The notes: generated by a model not told the origin, from the sequence alone. Shown: positions 49,257 through 57,427, numbered from the stretch's first letter. The stretch is DNA of 64,000 nt from an uncultured Opitutia bacterium (GCA_903859715.1 CAIONS010000065.1:25784-89783); one strand, 5' to 3'. Translations and numbers: made by a program.

Positions 49257-49342
49257 GTTCGATGGTTTAATCCCGGCGGCTCTTGGTCCAGGCGCTGATT
49301 TCCACGTTGCGCCGTGGCGGGGTCACAGCACACGCTTTAGCC

Positions 49343-49918
49343 GTGAAAATCCTCGCCGTCGAAGATGATGCGGTGTCCCGCGCGGTGTTGCGCCAGGCCC
49401 TGCGGAAACTTGGGCACGAGGTGATCGAGGTGCAGAATGGCGAGGAAGCGTGGAAGCGGCTGGAGAAGGAGCCGGTCCGCGTGGTGGTGAGCGACTGGGC
49501 GATGCCGCACATGGATGGACTGGAGCTGTGCAGGAAGATCCGCGCGAACGTCGGGGCGGAGTACACGTATTTCATCCTGCTGACGGCTCGCGATGCGACC
49601 GGCGAGAACCAGCAGGCGGCGGCGGATGCGGGCGTGGACGATTTTCTCACGAAGCCGCTGAACTTTGACGAACTCTGGAACCGGCTGCGCGTAGCGGAGC
49701 GCATCCTGCGTTATGCCACGCAAGTCCGCCAACTGGAGGAGATGATGCCGATCTGCTCCTACTGCAAAAAAATCCGCGATGACCAGAACTACTGGCAGCA
49801 GATCGAGGGCTACATCAACGAGCGCACGGGGAGTGAGTTCAGCCACTCGGTCTGCCCGGATTGCTACCAGCGGGTGGTGATTCCCGAGATCGAGAAACTG
49901 AAGGCGCCGTCGCAATGA
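49343..49918 (+). CDS. Response regulator with a C-terminal paired-CxxC domain
   Basis: 191 aa, GTG start (KILAVEDDAVSRAVL). The receiver domain has D8-D9-type acidic pocket, phosphoacceptor D51 (VVSDWAMP) and FLTKPL. After a linker helix, residues about 134-178 hold ICSYCKKIRDDQNYWQQIE and SVCPDCYQRVV: two CxxC pairs (138/141, 171/174) around a conserved W-x-x-I-E-x-Y-I core. This module is widespread behind receiver and PAS domains and probably binds zinc or senses redox; the output is unknown. Its stop overlaps the slyX start (ATGA). Confidence 0.9.
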   Translation: MKILAVEDDAVSRAVLRQALRKLGHEVIEVQNGEEAWKRLEKEPVRVVVSDWAMPHMDGLELCRKIRANVGAEYTYFILLTARDATGENQQAAADAGVDDFLTKPLNFDELWNRLRVAERILRYATQVRQLEEMMPICSYCKKIRDDQNYWQQIEGYINERTGSEFSHSVCPDCYQRVVIPEIEKLKAPSQ

Positions 49919-50118
49919 ACGACCGGCTGCAGCGGCTGGAGGAGAAGATCGCTTACCTCGAGCGCCATGTGATCGAGCAGGACAAGGTGATGCTGGAACT
50001 GGGCGATGCCTTGGCGAAATTACGGCAGGAACTGCGCACCCTGCGCGAGCGATCAGGCGGGTCGGGTGGCGGCGAAGGCGACAAGGAGCCGGTGGACGAG
50101 CGTCCACCGCATTACTGA
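49915..50118 (+). CDS. slyX: SlyX-like coiled-coil protein
   Basis: 67 aa. RLQRLEEKIAYLERHVIEQD and VMLELGDALAKLRQELRTLR are the coiled-coil heptads of SlyX, ending in the family's PPHY motif. Function poorly understood in any organism. Overlaps the response-regulator stop by 4 nt, so the two are co-translated. Confidence 0.85.
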   Translation: MNDRLQRLEEKIAYLERHVIEQDKVMLELGDALAKLRQELRTLRERSGGSGGGEGDKEPVDERPPHY

Positions 50119-50180
50119 GCCGCGCCGGGTGGGGCGCAGGAGTTGAATCGCAAACGCGCGAAGCCGCAAAGGAGAGGTGG

Positions 50181-50201
50181 GCAGGCACGTCCCGTGCCTG
50201 C
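50181..50201. repeat. Short hairpin (GCAGGCACG/CGTGCCTGC)
   Basis: Arms 50181-50189 and 50193-50201, loop TCC. Same wording as the arms of 62033-62146. Lies between convergent genes after a half copy of the CGCGAAGCCGCAAAGG family and may act as a terminator. Confidence 0.55.
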
Positions 50202-50215
50202 ATTCTTCTGTCTCC

Positions 50216-50575
50216 TTAAACCCGGCTGAGGTGAGTATCCTTGAATCCGGTGTCGTACTTGAGTCCGTAGCCGAGTAGACGATCGAAGCCGATGTGGGCG
50301 GCCCAGATCAGGCAGAGAGGAAACAAGGAGGGTTGATGCGTGCAGTAGCCGACGAGCCAAAGCAGGAAAGGGGCGGCGTAGGTATGGCCGGCGTTGTAAA
50401 GATGGGCTCCGAATTTCTTTCCAAAGAAATAGCCGGCCATCAACAGGTCCGGCGCCAGGAATAGCGCGGCAAACAGACCCCATGAGGCACCCACTTCGCG
50501 GTACAGGATGCAGGCGGCCACAAGTACGGCGAGTCCCTCGACATGGAGTAATAATTTTGGTCCGGAGAGCTTCAT
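50216..50575 (-). CDS. DUF4260 membrane protein
   Basis: 119 aa, about four helices. LFLAPDLLMAGYFFGKKFGA, LYNAGHTYAAPFLLWLVGYC and the C-terminal LIWAAHIGFDRLLGYGLKYD then THL are the DUF4260 signature. Function unknown. Start at 50575 chosen; the longer frame adds a non-hydrophobic stretch. Confidence 0.88.
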   Translation of the reverse strand: MKLSGPKLLLHVEGLAVLVAACILYREVGASWGLFAALFLAPDLLMAGYFFGKKFGAHLYNAGHTYAAPFLLWLVGYCTHQPSLFPLCLIWAAHIGFDRLLGYGLKYDTGFKDTHLSRV

Positions 50576-50629
50576 GAGATGATGGGAGACTGGGCTTGAA
50601 GCGCAGGCCTGACCAAATTCGGTCAAGAA

Positions 50630-51319
50630 TCACGATATATCCGGTTTCCGAGTCTCGGCGATGCCTGGGTGGCCGGGCCTTTTCTTCTTGAGCCAGAATT
50701 CCATCGCGCCGTCGCCTTCCTTTAGGAGATCGCGTCGTTCTTTTTCGACTGAGTAATCCAAAAAATAGGCCGACAACTCGTCGCGGGTATAAAACGCATA
50801 AAAGCGACTGCCGCTCAATTTCTCCTTGGCTGCAGCGCCGCCGGGGTAACCGTCACGAGGAATTTCGATAAAGCGCTCACCTGCTCCGAGCTTCAGGTTA
50901 AGGAATAACACTCCGCCCGGATTGAGCCTCCGGTGAAAGTCTTGAAGGCAGATCCGGAATTCCGGCTTGGTCAGGTGATAGAGACAGGCGCATGCCCAAA
51001 TCCCATCGAATGTCTGCCCAAACTTCTGCGTGTGGCGCAGATCCAGGTGAAGATAGTTCCCCGCAGGATCTGAGGCGCGGGCGAGTGAAAGCATCCCTTC
51101 CGAAAGATCAAAGGACGTGACGCACGCGCCTAGCGTCTGAAGATAACGCGAATCCCGGCCCTCGCCGCAACCGGCCACGAGTGCGGTCTTACCCGGCAAT
51201 CGCGAGTAGAACTCACGCATCGAATCTTCCAGCCAGGCGCGGTGTTCTGGCGTTGCGATCACATGGTAGTCGGTCGCAATCTGATCGTAGGTCTCGATCG
51301 TGCGCTTCGCGTGGTCCAT
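50630..51319 (-). CDS. Class I SAM-dependent methyltransferase
   Basis: 229 aa. SAM loop VAGCGEGRDSRYLQ at about 48-61, acidic motif in SFDLSEGM, GIWACACLYHLTKPEF and the NPGGVLFLNLK strand are typical. Substrate not predictable. Slightly lower in GC and less biased than its neighbours by eye, which could indicate later acquisition. The gap to the DUF4260 gene is 54 nt on the same strand. Confidence 0.85.
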   Translation of the reverse strand: MDHAKRTIETYDQIATDYHVIATPEHRAWLEDSMREFYSRLPGKTALVAGCGEGRDSRYLQTLGACVTSFDLSEGMLSLARASDPAGNYLHLDLRHTQKFGQTFDGIWACACLYHLTKPEFRICLQDFHRRLNPGGVLFLNLKLGAGERFIEIPRDGYPGGAAAKEKLSGSRFYAFYTRDELSAYFLDYSVEKERRDLLKEGDGAMEFWLKKKRPGHPGIAETRKPDIS

Positions 51320-51369
51320 ATCTCACCCAACAGGATTAGGGCGTTTCTTCTCACCCACTGTCCCAAGAT

Positions 51370-51462
51370 TTGTCATTCTGAGCGCAGCGAAGAATCCAGT
51401 GCGATTCCGTCGCAGACTTCGATCAGATCCAATTGGATTCTTCACTTCGTTCAGAATGACAA
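51370..51462. repeat. Inverted repeat, TTGTCATTCTGAGCGCAGCG family
   Basis: Arms 51370-51398 and 51434-51462 match at 26 of 29 positions. This exact wording (TCATTCTGAGCG...GAAGAATC) is common in many unrelated environmental bacterial genomes. Confidence 0.8.
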
Positions 51463-51481
51463 TCGGGTGTGAAGACACACC

Positions 51482-53023
51482 CTAGAACGTCGCCGTGACT
51501 TCCTGCTGGTGGGCGGGGTCGATTGTCTGGGTGCCGAGGGCGGCGCATTCGGTTTCGTCGTTCTTGTAGAGCTTGTACTTCACCGGCGCGGTGGCGTCAG
51601 CGCTTTCCCAGCGCCATTTGCCGATCGAGACGAATTGGAGCGGGACACCTTTGTCCCAGCTCAGGCCGGGACCTTCGCCGCGGACGAAAAGGCGGTTGCC
51701 GATGCCGATGTAGGCGGTGACCAGCAGGCGGGTCGAACCGTCGGAGGAGATGACTTTCGCCGCGGCCTCATCGGGAGCGACCTGGCTGAACTCGTCGGCT
51801 GCGGCCGGAGCGGCAGCGGGCTCGACGATCCCGAGGTCGAGCGCGGTTTCAGCGCCGTCCACGGGCTTGGGTTTCCGGGGTGCGCGCTTTTTAACCGGCT
51901 TGGGCTCTTCGGTGACGGCCGCGGAATCGGGAGTGGACGTAGACTCGGCAGCTGGAGCGGATGCGGATGGCTCGCTCTTGGGCTCGGGCGCGACGGCCGG
52001 TTCAGCGGGTGCCGCGGCCGGTGCAGGCTCGGTGGGGGCGGGGCTGATCGAGATGATGTGGCCGGCGAAAGGGGCGGCGGTGGGTGGAACGATGGGGGCG
52101 ATGTGGTCACCGACCTCGGCGGTACCGGAGGTTGCGAGCTTTGGGTTGGATTGCTCCACGGGCTCGCCGGGTGCGGGGCCGGTGGAGACAATGTGGCCGG
52201 CGAAAGGCGCGATCGTCGCCGGCACGATGGGCGTGATGTGCTGGCCGATATCGGCGGCCCGGCGGGCCGGGTTTTTGCGGCGTTCCACGCCGCCGGGCGG
52301 ACCCGGATCGTCGGCAGTGGGAGCGGCTGCCGGGGGCGTGGCGGTGGCCTCGGCGAGGCTGGCGAGCGTGGCGGCGGTGCGGGCGGCCAGCTTGGAATCG
52401 ATTTCGGCCAGGGCAGCGGCGGTGGCCGCGGTGAGGATTTCAGGGGTTTTCGTGAGCGCAGTCTGGGCGGAGGAGAGGGTTTTTTGCGTGGCGGCCTCGA
52501 GCTTGGTGAGCTCGGCGGCGGCCTTCTGGATCTTTTCGACCGTGGATTCGAGGCGCTGGCTCTCGGCGGCGCGGAGGGCGGCGAGCTCGGTTTTCATCTC
52601 GTCGCGTTCCTCATCGCGCGCGCTGCCGAGCTGGGCCTGGAACTCGGCGACCTTGTCCTGCAGTTTTTGGGGCAGCTGCTCGGCCTGTTTCAGGTTTTTC
52701 TGGGTGAGCTCGGCGATCTCGTGCAGGCCCTTCGCGGCGATGCTGATCTGGTCGGCGGCGGTGGTAAGGGTGAGGGCGAGCGCCTCGAGGCCCCGCTGGC
52801 GGTCGTCGAGGGTCTCGTTCTTCTCGCGCTCGTAGTGCAGCAGGAGGGGAATGGTGCCGAGGATGGCGCCGACGATGACGCAGGCGGTGATGGCGAAGAT
52901 GGCGTGGGATGACAGCGGACCGGGGCTGCGGCTGGCGATGAGCCACGCCGTGAGGAGCAGGATCGCGTCAGTGAGAAAAAAAATCCACTTGGGCAGTTTC
53001 GGGGACGAAGAGGAGGACATCAT
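51482..53023 (-). CDS. Membrane-anchored coiled-coil protein with Pro/Ala linker and C-terminal beta domain
   Basis: 513 aa. Two helices at the N-terminus (WIFFLTDAILLLTAWLIA and AIFAITACVIVGAILGTIPL). Residues about 65-215 are a coiled coil. About 215-410 is a Pro/Ala-rich linker that contains two copies of a HITPIVPATIAPFAGHIVS-like segment about 47 residues apart. The last 95 residues (VISSDGSTRLLVTAYIGIGN, PLQFVSIGKWRWE, AALGTQTIDP) look like a starch-binding-like beta sandwich. Likely spans from membrane to cytoplasm or periplasm as a structural protein. No family name recognised. Confidence 0.7.
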   Translation of the reverse strand: MMSSSSSPKLPKWIFFLTDAILLLTAWLIASRSPGPLSSHAIFAITACVIVGAILGTIPLLLHYEREKNETLDDRQRGLEALALTLTTAADQISIAAKGLHEIAELTQKNLKQAEQLPQKLQDKVAEFQAQLGSARDEERDEMKTELAALRAAESQRLESTVEKIQKAAAELTKLEAATQKTLSSAQTALTKTPEILTAATAAALAEIDSKLAARTAATLASLAEATATPPAAAPTADDPGPPGGVERRKNPARRAADIGQHITPIVPATIAPFAGHIVSTGPAPGEPVEQSNPKLATSGTAEVGDHIAPIVPPTAAPFAGHIISISPAPTEPAPAAAPAEPAVAPEPKSEPSASAPAAESTSTPDSAAVTEEPKPVKKRAPRKPKPVDGAETALDLGIVEPAAAPAAADEFSQVAPDEAAAKVISSDGSTRLLVTAYIGIGNRLFVRGEGPGLSWDKGVPLQFVSIGKWRWESADATAPVKYKLYKNDETECAALGTQTIDPAHQQEVTATF

Positions 53024-53149
53024 GGGGCGCCGGCGGGCGCGGAAAGTGTGTGCGACGCGGGCGGGGACTTTTCAATCACGGATTGCGGGAAAGACGGGGT
53101 GTTTTTATTTCGCGTCCGGGCGCAGGGCTGTCATGGGTGAAGTCCGCCA

Positions 53150-53431
53150 ATGAGTTTTGCCCATTTTCTGCGCATTGAGCGGGAGGAGCAGAGCGGTTCG
53201 CGTCACTATGTGGTGCATGCGAGCGACCCACGGTTTTCCCTGGAACTCACGCCGGACCGCGAGGCGCCGGACAAGATCGGCAAAGGGGTGATCAAGCGGA
53301 TCTGCCTGCCGAACTCATGGGCGGGGGATTATGGCAAGTATTCCAAGCTGATGGGTGCGGCGCAGGAGTTTTTCGCGCAGTCCTTTGGTGAGCCGGCGTC
53401 CAAGGCGGAGACGCGGCGGTTCAATACCTGA
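53150..53431 (+). CDS. Small conserved protein, unknown
   Basis: 93 aa, no membrane segment. Beta-rich start FLRIEREEQSGSRHYVVHA, then KGVIKRICLPNSWAGDYGKY and helix KLMGAAQEFFAQSF. Balanced composition and the absence of low-complexity stretches support a real gene. Divergent from the coiled-coil membrane protein; no recognised family. Confidence 0.5.
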   Translation: MSFAHFLRIEREEQSGSRHYVVHASDPRFSLELTPDREAPDKIGKGVIKRICLPNSWAGDYGKYSKLMGAAQEFFAQSFGEPASKAETRRFNT

Positions 53432-53443
53432 CCGTAGGCTTGA

Positions 53444-53683
53444 TTTAGCCACGAAGGGCACGAAGAGCACGAAGACCGAGCCTCGATCCGGAAGTTTTTT
53501 ACCACGGATTACACGGATTGGATCTGGATAAACTCCAGCCAAGGCTGATGGGTAGGATCCCAAGACCGTTTATTTGCGGGTCAACTGCCGTGTCTCCCAT
53601 CTGATGGCTCAGAATCAATTCCGTATCCGTGAAATCCGTGGTTAAAATCTACGAAAGCTTGGGCTTCGTGTTCTTCGTGGTTA
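53444..53683. repeat. Nested inverted repeats of two families
   Basis: Outer pair 53444-53474 and 53662-53683 (GCCACGAAGGGCACGAAGAG family); inner pair about 53497-53520 and 53621-53646 (ACCACGGATTACACGGATTG family). A whole element of one family seems to lie in the loop of another. Confidence 0.78.
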
Positions 53684-54166
53684 ATTCGCTTCTCCGAATC
53701 GGGCTTTGAGCGGTGCTATCACGCGATCCCATTCGACCGGGTTGAGGTCGTTCTTTCTCCCGGGGGCGACTTGGCGGTGGTCGGTCATCCAGGCGAGCGT
53801 CCATCCATGGCGGACCCACCGCGGAGCCAGCCATTCGATGGTGGAGGCGAGCTGCGCTTCGGTCAGGGGCGCGGCATACGTGTCGCCGGCGAAGGACAGG
53901 CCGAGGAGAAAGGCGTTGCAGCCGGCGCGGCCTTGAAACGAGGAAACGCCGGCGTGCCAGGCGATGTGGTCGTCGGGCACAAGGGTGCAGCGGGTGCCAT
54001 CGAGTGCGATGAGGCAGTGATAGCTGACCTTGCGCGCGGGATCGGTCATCAGGGCAATGGTCTCGTCGAACGGGATGACGCTGTGGTGAAAGACCACGCC
54101 GAGCCGCTCATGGGGTACCGTGGCATCGCAGTTAGGCGAGAGGCGCGTGATTTCCGGGAAGGGCAT
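53681..54166 (-). CDS. AmpD-like N-acetylmuramoyl-L-alanine amidase (Amidase_2)
   Basis: 161 aa. Zinc site: first histidine in VVFHHSV, second in the TDHRQVAPGRKNDLNP block near the C-terminus. YHCLIALDGTRCTLVPDDHI and AWHAGVSSFQGRAGCNAFLLG are the family core. No signal peptide, so a cytoplasmic (AmpD-type) role in peptidoglycan recycling is likelier than lysis. Start at 54166 preferred over one eight codons upstream. Confidence 0.9.
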   Translation of the reverse strand: MPFPEITRLSPNCDATVPHERLGVVFHHSVIPFDETIALMTDPARKVSYHCLIALDGTRCTLVPDDHIAWHAGVSSFQGRAGCNAFLLGLSFAGDTYAAPLTEAQLASTIEWLAPRWVRHGWTLAWMTDHRQVAPGRKNDLNPVEWDRVIAPLKARFGEAN

Positions 54167-54208
54167 CGGGGCGGAAAGGCGGAAGGCCAAAAGCGAAAGC
54201 CGGCCTCG

Positions 54209-54595
54209 TCAGAGGCGGTGCCACGCTGTGCCGACGAGGGAGACGAGCAGGCCGATCCGGATGGCGCCTTCGAGGGTCAGGGTGACGAGCACCCATTTGA
54301 TGCCGCAATTGCGGCGCACGGAAAACCCGGCGACCGAAACGATGAGGAGAACCAGCCCATGCACCCGGGTGAACGGGGTGAGCATCAGTCCCAGCATCCA
54401 GGCCCAGTAGATGATGATCGCGGAGCTCCAGCAAAACGCGGTGATCTCGCTGAGCCCGAGTTTCCGCGGGTCGCCGTTGCGGGCGATCTGCTTGATGCCG
54501 ACATAGCGCTCGCTCATCACGAGCTGCCAGAGCTCGAAGGCGATAAAGAGTGGCGCGGCGAGAAGCAGGAGAGGCACAGGGTCAGACTCGGGCAA
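54209..54595 (-). CDS. Small membrane protein, unknown
   Basis: 128 aa from a TTG. Hydrophobic segments LLLLAAPLFIAFELWQLVM, FCWSSAIIIYWAWMLGLML, HGLVLLIVSVAGFSV and IRIGLLVSLVGTAW, four in all. A conserved-looking charged loop RYVGIKQIARNGDPRKL joins helices 1 and 2. No family recognised. 42 nt upstream of the amidase on the same strand. Confidence 0.6.
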   Translation of the reverse strand: MPESDPVPLLLLAAPLFIAFELWQLVMSERYVGIKQIARNGDPRKLGLSEITAFCWSSAIIIYWAWMLGLMLTPFTRVHGLVLLIVSVAGFSVRRNCGIKWVLVTLTLEGAIRIGLLVSLVGTAWHRL

Positions 54596-54680
54596 AGAAC
54601 TGAGGTCGCCAAGGAAAAGCGCGGGTCAGGTCCGTAGCGTCCGAGGTGACGTGGCTGGCTTTGCCGGGTGTGGGTCGGGC

Positions 54681-54768
54681 GAACATCGAACGCTCAACTT
54701 TGAACGTCCAACGTCGAAGTTCGATCTCTGACAATCGGCCCCGCTGGACTTTGACGTTCGATGTTCGG
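54681..54768. repeat. Inverted repeat, GAACATCGAACG family
   Basis: Arms 54681-54706 and 54746-54768 (ACTTTGACGTTCGATGTTCG) are imperfect complements with extra internal AACGTC words. Part of a 278-nt gap (54596-54873) that is otherwise the CCAGCCTCC repeat at 54784-54810. Confidence 0.65.
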
Positions 54769-54783
54769 CCTTTTCGAGATCCG

Positions 54784-54810
54784 AACCAGCCTCCTTACGT
54801 CGGCTGCTAC
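54784..54810 (+). repeat. Solo copy of the CCAGCCTCCTTACGTCGGC repeat
   Basis: 27-nt match to the right arm at 13780-13806 with one difference, same orientation. Confidence 0.7.
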
Positions 54811-54873
54811 TTGGTCGCGGTTCTCCATCTCCCATCTTCGATCTCCCAAATCCCAGCCGGGCGCCGCGCCCGG

Positions 54874-55113
54874 CTATTTTCCGCCGTACCAGAAGGCCCG
54901 GCGCCAGTTGTGGCGGTGGAGTTTCTGGAGGAGGGCGGGCGGCATCGCCGGGAGGTCGCTCACGGCGCAGTTGGTGTCGGCTTGGGCGACGTTACGGATG
55001 CCGGGGATGACGGTCGAGACGGCGGGATGCGCGAGTACGAATTTCAGCGCGGCTTGGGCGAGCGTGAGGCCGGAGCCGGTTAGATCCTTCCTGATCTCCT
55101 CGGTACGGTTCAC
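54874..55113 (-). pseudogene. C-terminal fragment of an aldo/keto reductase
   Basis: 79 codons from a GTG. GLTLAQAALKFVLAHPAVST then VIPGIRNVAQADTNCAVSDL is the cofactor-binding end of an AKR, about the last quarter of the enzyme. Nothing upstream resembles the missing barrel. Its truncated end abuts, within 3 nt, the truncated start of an oppositely oriented epimerase fragment. Confidence 0.65.
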
Positions 55114-55116
55114 GGC

Positions 55117-55362
55117 ATGTGGAGCGATCTGCCTGCCTGGGTGCCGGACACCGGCGCATTCGCGGGATTCATGCGCGTGAGTGCGGCACGGGCGGTGAAG
55201 GCCGGACTGACGTTCCGATCGCTGCCGGTGACGGCAGCGGACACCCTGGCGTGGTTCAACGCCCAGCCGGAGGCGCGCCGGGCGAAATTGAAAGCGGGGC
55301 TGAGTGCCGAGCGGGAAGCCGCCGTGCTGCAGGCGTGGCACGCGCGGAAGGTAGTGGGATGA
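55117..55362 (+). pseudogene. C-terminal fragment of an NAD-dependent epimerase/dehydratase
   Basis: 81 aa. SDLPAWVPDTGAFAGFMRV, ARAVKAGLTFRSLPVTAADT and GLSAEREAAVLQAWHARK are the C-terminal substrate domain of a short-chain epimerase-like protein. The Rossmann domain (about 230 residues) is missing. Mirror-image truncation with the AKR remnant. Confidence 0.65.
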
Positions 55363-55374
55363 ATCTGATCTTTT

Positions 55375-55434
55375 TGTGGACGGGGTGCCCTCACCCCGCG
55401 TTGGTCCCAGCGGGGGGAGGGCACCCCGCCCACA
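55375..55434. repeat. Intergenic copy of the GTGCCCTCACCC palindromic element
   Basis: Begins TGTGGACGGGGTGCCCTCAC, ends GGGCACCCCGCCCACA. Homologous to the copies inside coding sequence at 26974-27034 and 46551-46608. Confidence 0.78.
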
Positions 55435-55470
55435 TAAGACATCTCAGACAGCGACCTTTGTGCTTCGGAC

Positions 55471-57225
55471 TTAGCGCGCTGACGCGATGTAGTCGTCGAT
55501 GACCTGCTCGAGTACGGCGAGGGGCATGTTGCCGGCGCGCAGGACGACGTTGTGGAATTCCTTGAGGGAGAACTTGTCGCCCAGGGCGGTCTTGGCCTTC
55601 GCGCGCAGCTCCAGGATTTTGAGCATGCCGATCTTGTAGGAGCAGGCCTGGCCGGGCCAGACGACGTAGCGCTCCACCTCGGAAGGACGGATGCCGTAGT
55701 CGATGGCCTGCTGGCGCGTCCAGTGCATCGTGTGAATACCGGTGTCGACCACGAGACGGCGGGCGCGGAAAAGTTCGTCGTTCAACTGGCCGAGGTGGCC
55801 CTTCAGGTCGCCGTCATACCAGCCGGACTCGGCGGCGAGATTCTCGGCGTAGAGGGCCCAGCCCTCGCCGTGGGCGGAGATGAAGCCGAACACGCCGTCG
55901 CGGCGGAAGCGCGGCAGGTTGGTCATCTCGTATTGCAGGGCGATCTGGAAGTGATGGCCGGGCACGGCCTCGTGATACACGAGCGTGCGCATTTCGTTCA
56001 TCTCAAAGGTCGGGCCGGGCAGCGGCGCCCAGAAGATGCCGGGGCGCGAGCCATCCTTGGCGGGCGGAGTGTAATGGGCGGCGGCGCTTTTCTCGGTGAA
56101 GGGCGGTTCGCGTTTTACCACCACCGGGGCCTTGGGGCGCAGGTCGAACATAAGGGCGGCCCATTTCTCGGCATCGCGCAGGATTTCATCATAGCGGGCG
56201 AGCAAGGCCGGGCGCGGGTCGGGCGTGGCCGGCGGCTGCGTGTCGGCATCGAGTTTCTCCATCCGCTCCTTGATGGAGCCCGTGATGTAGCCGAGCTGCC
56301 TGAGCAGGCCGTCCATCTCGGCCTCGATGCGCGCGACTTCCTTCAGGCCGAGTGCGTGCACCTGCGCGGCGGTCAGGTCCGTGGTGGTCAGGTGGTGGAG
56401 GGCGTTGGCGTAGGCTTGGTCGCCGCCGGGGAAACGCGCGAGGCCGGCCTCATCGGTCGCCAGTGGAAGTTGGGACTGCAACAGGGCCTGGGCGCGACGG
56501 AAGGAGGGAATCACGGCTTCACGCACGATTTTCTCCGCGTCGGCGGTGAACTTCGCGCGGTCCGCGGCGGGGAGATCCTTGAGCTTGGCGGCGCGTTCAT
56601 CGAGCGAGGTCACGAGCACATTCTTCGCCGGTTCGCCGGCGAGGAAACGGTCAAACTGCGCCAGCGTGGAGGTAAGGATGAACTTGGGCGGCAGGAAACC
56701 GCGGGCGGCGCGAGCCCTGGCCTGGGCGATGCCTTCGTCCATCTGCGCGGACACGAGCGCCAGGCGGACCAGATAGTTTTCGATGTCGCGGCGGTTGCGG
56801 ATGGGATGGGTCTGGCTCAGGAAATTGACGAGGCCGACCTGCAGGCCGCTGAACTGCTGGAAGACGAAGTTGTAGTCGTTGAACGGCTCGCTGCGCACGA
56901 TGTCGTCGAGCTGCCACGCGAGCGAGGTGGCGGAAATCCGCTGGCTGGCGTCGAGCCGGGTGCGGTCGAACTGTTTGAGTTCCGTGAGGCCGCGTTGGGC
57001 CAGCGCGACGCGGGCGGCGCGGGCTTCCGAGGTGATCGGGGTGAGCTGGCGGTCGAGGGCGTCCTGCTCGGGGCCGGTGAAATACTGCTGGGCCGTGGCG
57101 GACTGCGGGTTGGCCCGCATCCAGTCGGCGGCAAAGGTGTCGACCCAGGTGTCAAACGAAGGACCGGCGGCGAAAACCGTGGCGGACTGAAGGACGAGGA
57201 GACTGCACAGGCGAAGGAGTTTCAT
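55471..57225 (-). CDS. Exported DUF885 protein (metallopeptidase-like)
   Basis: 584 aa. Signal peptide KLLRLCSLLVLQSATVFA. HEAVPGHH (418-425) is the DUF885 zinc-site motif, followed by ISAHGEGWALYAENLA with the third ligand E. Helical throughout, like M32/M3-related peptidases. Probably a periplasmic peptidase. Start at 57225 chosen at the signal peptide; a further methionine 14 codons up is weaker. Confidence 0.9.
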   Translation of the reverse strand: MKLLRLCSLLVLQSATVFAAGPSFDTWVDTFAADWMRANPQSATAQQYFTGPEQDALDRQLTPITSEARAARVALAQRGLTELKQFDRTRLDASQRISATSLAWQLDDIVRSEPFNDYNFVFQQFSGLQVGLVNFLSQTHPIRNRRDIENYLVRLALVSAQMDEGIAQARARAARGFLPPKFILTSTLAQFDRFLAGEPAKNVLVTSLDERAAKLKDLPAADRAKFTADAEKIVREAVIPSFRRAQALLQSQLPLATDEAGLARFPGGDQAYANALHHLTTTDLTAAQVHALGLKEVARIEAEMDGLLRQLGYITGSIKERMEKLDADTQPPATPDPRPALLARYDEILRDAEKWAALMFDLRPKAPVVVKREPPFTEKSAAAHYTPPAKDGSRPGIFWAPLPGPTFEMNEMRTLVYHEAVPGHHFQIALQYEMTNLPRFRRDGVFGFISAHGEGWALYAENLAAESGWYDGDLKGHLGQLNDELFRARRLVVDTGIHTMHWTRQQAIDYGIRPSEVERYVVWPGQACSYKIGMLKILELRAKAKTALGDKFSLKEFHNVVLRAGNMPLAVLEQVIDDYIASAR

Positions 57226-57322
57226 AGGGTAAAGCGGGCACAACGGCCGCAGGGGAAAGCAATTCACGATGCCGGAATGTTGTCAGCCCTTTTTGCCGGG
57301 GCGTCCTGGCGGTTTAACCCAA

Positions 57323-57349
57323 ACCCAGCCTCGTTATCTCGGCTGCTAC
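57323..57349 (+). repeat. Diverged solo copy of the CCAGCCTCCTTACGTCGGC repeat
   Basis: CCAGCCTCGTTATCTCGGC followed by TGCTAC; three substitutions relative to 13780-13806. Confidence 0.6.
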
Positions 57350-57372
57350 TAGACGGTAAGAGTAAATGGCCC

Positions 57373-57403
57373 AAAAAAAGAGCGGGCCGAATGGCCCGCT
57401 CTT
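57373..57403 (-). terminator. Rho-independent terminator of hppA
   Basis: Read on the minus strand: AAGAGCGGGCC, loop ATTC, GGCCCGCTCTT, then a T-run. The stem is 11 bp and perfect. It begins 25 nt after the hppA stop and is the only classical terminator in the window. Confidence 0.88.
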
Positions 57404-57427
57404 GAAAGCAGAAGCTGCAGAGAAAAC

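Noticed and set aside
51370..51462. Insertion sequence ends (TCATTCTGAGCG inverted repeat)
   Set aside because: Only 35 nt lie between the arms, with no transposase. This wording is a common small dispersed repeat.
53444..53683. Possible CRISPR array from the repeated CACGAAG and CACGGAT words
   Set aside because: Repeats are inverted and nested, not regularly spaced direct repeats, and there are no cas genes.
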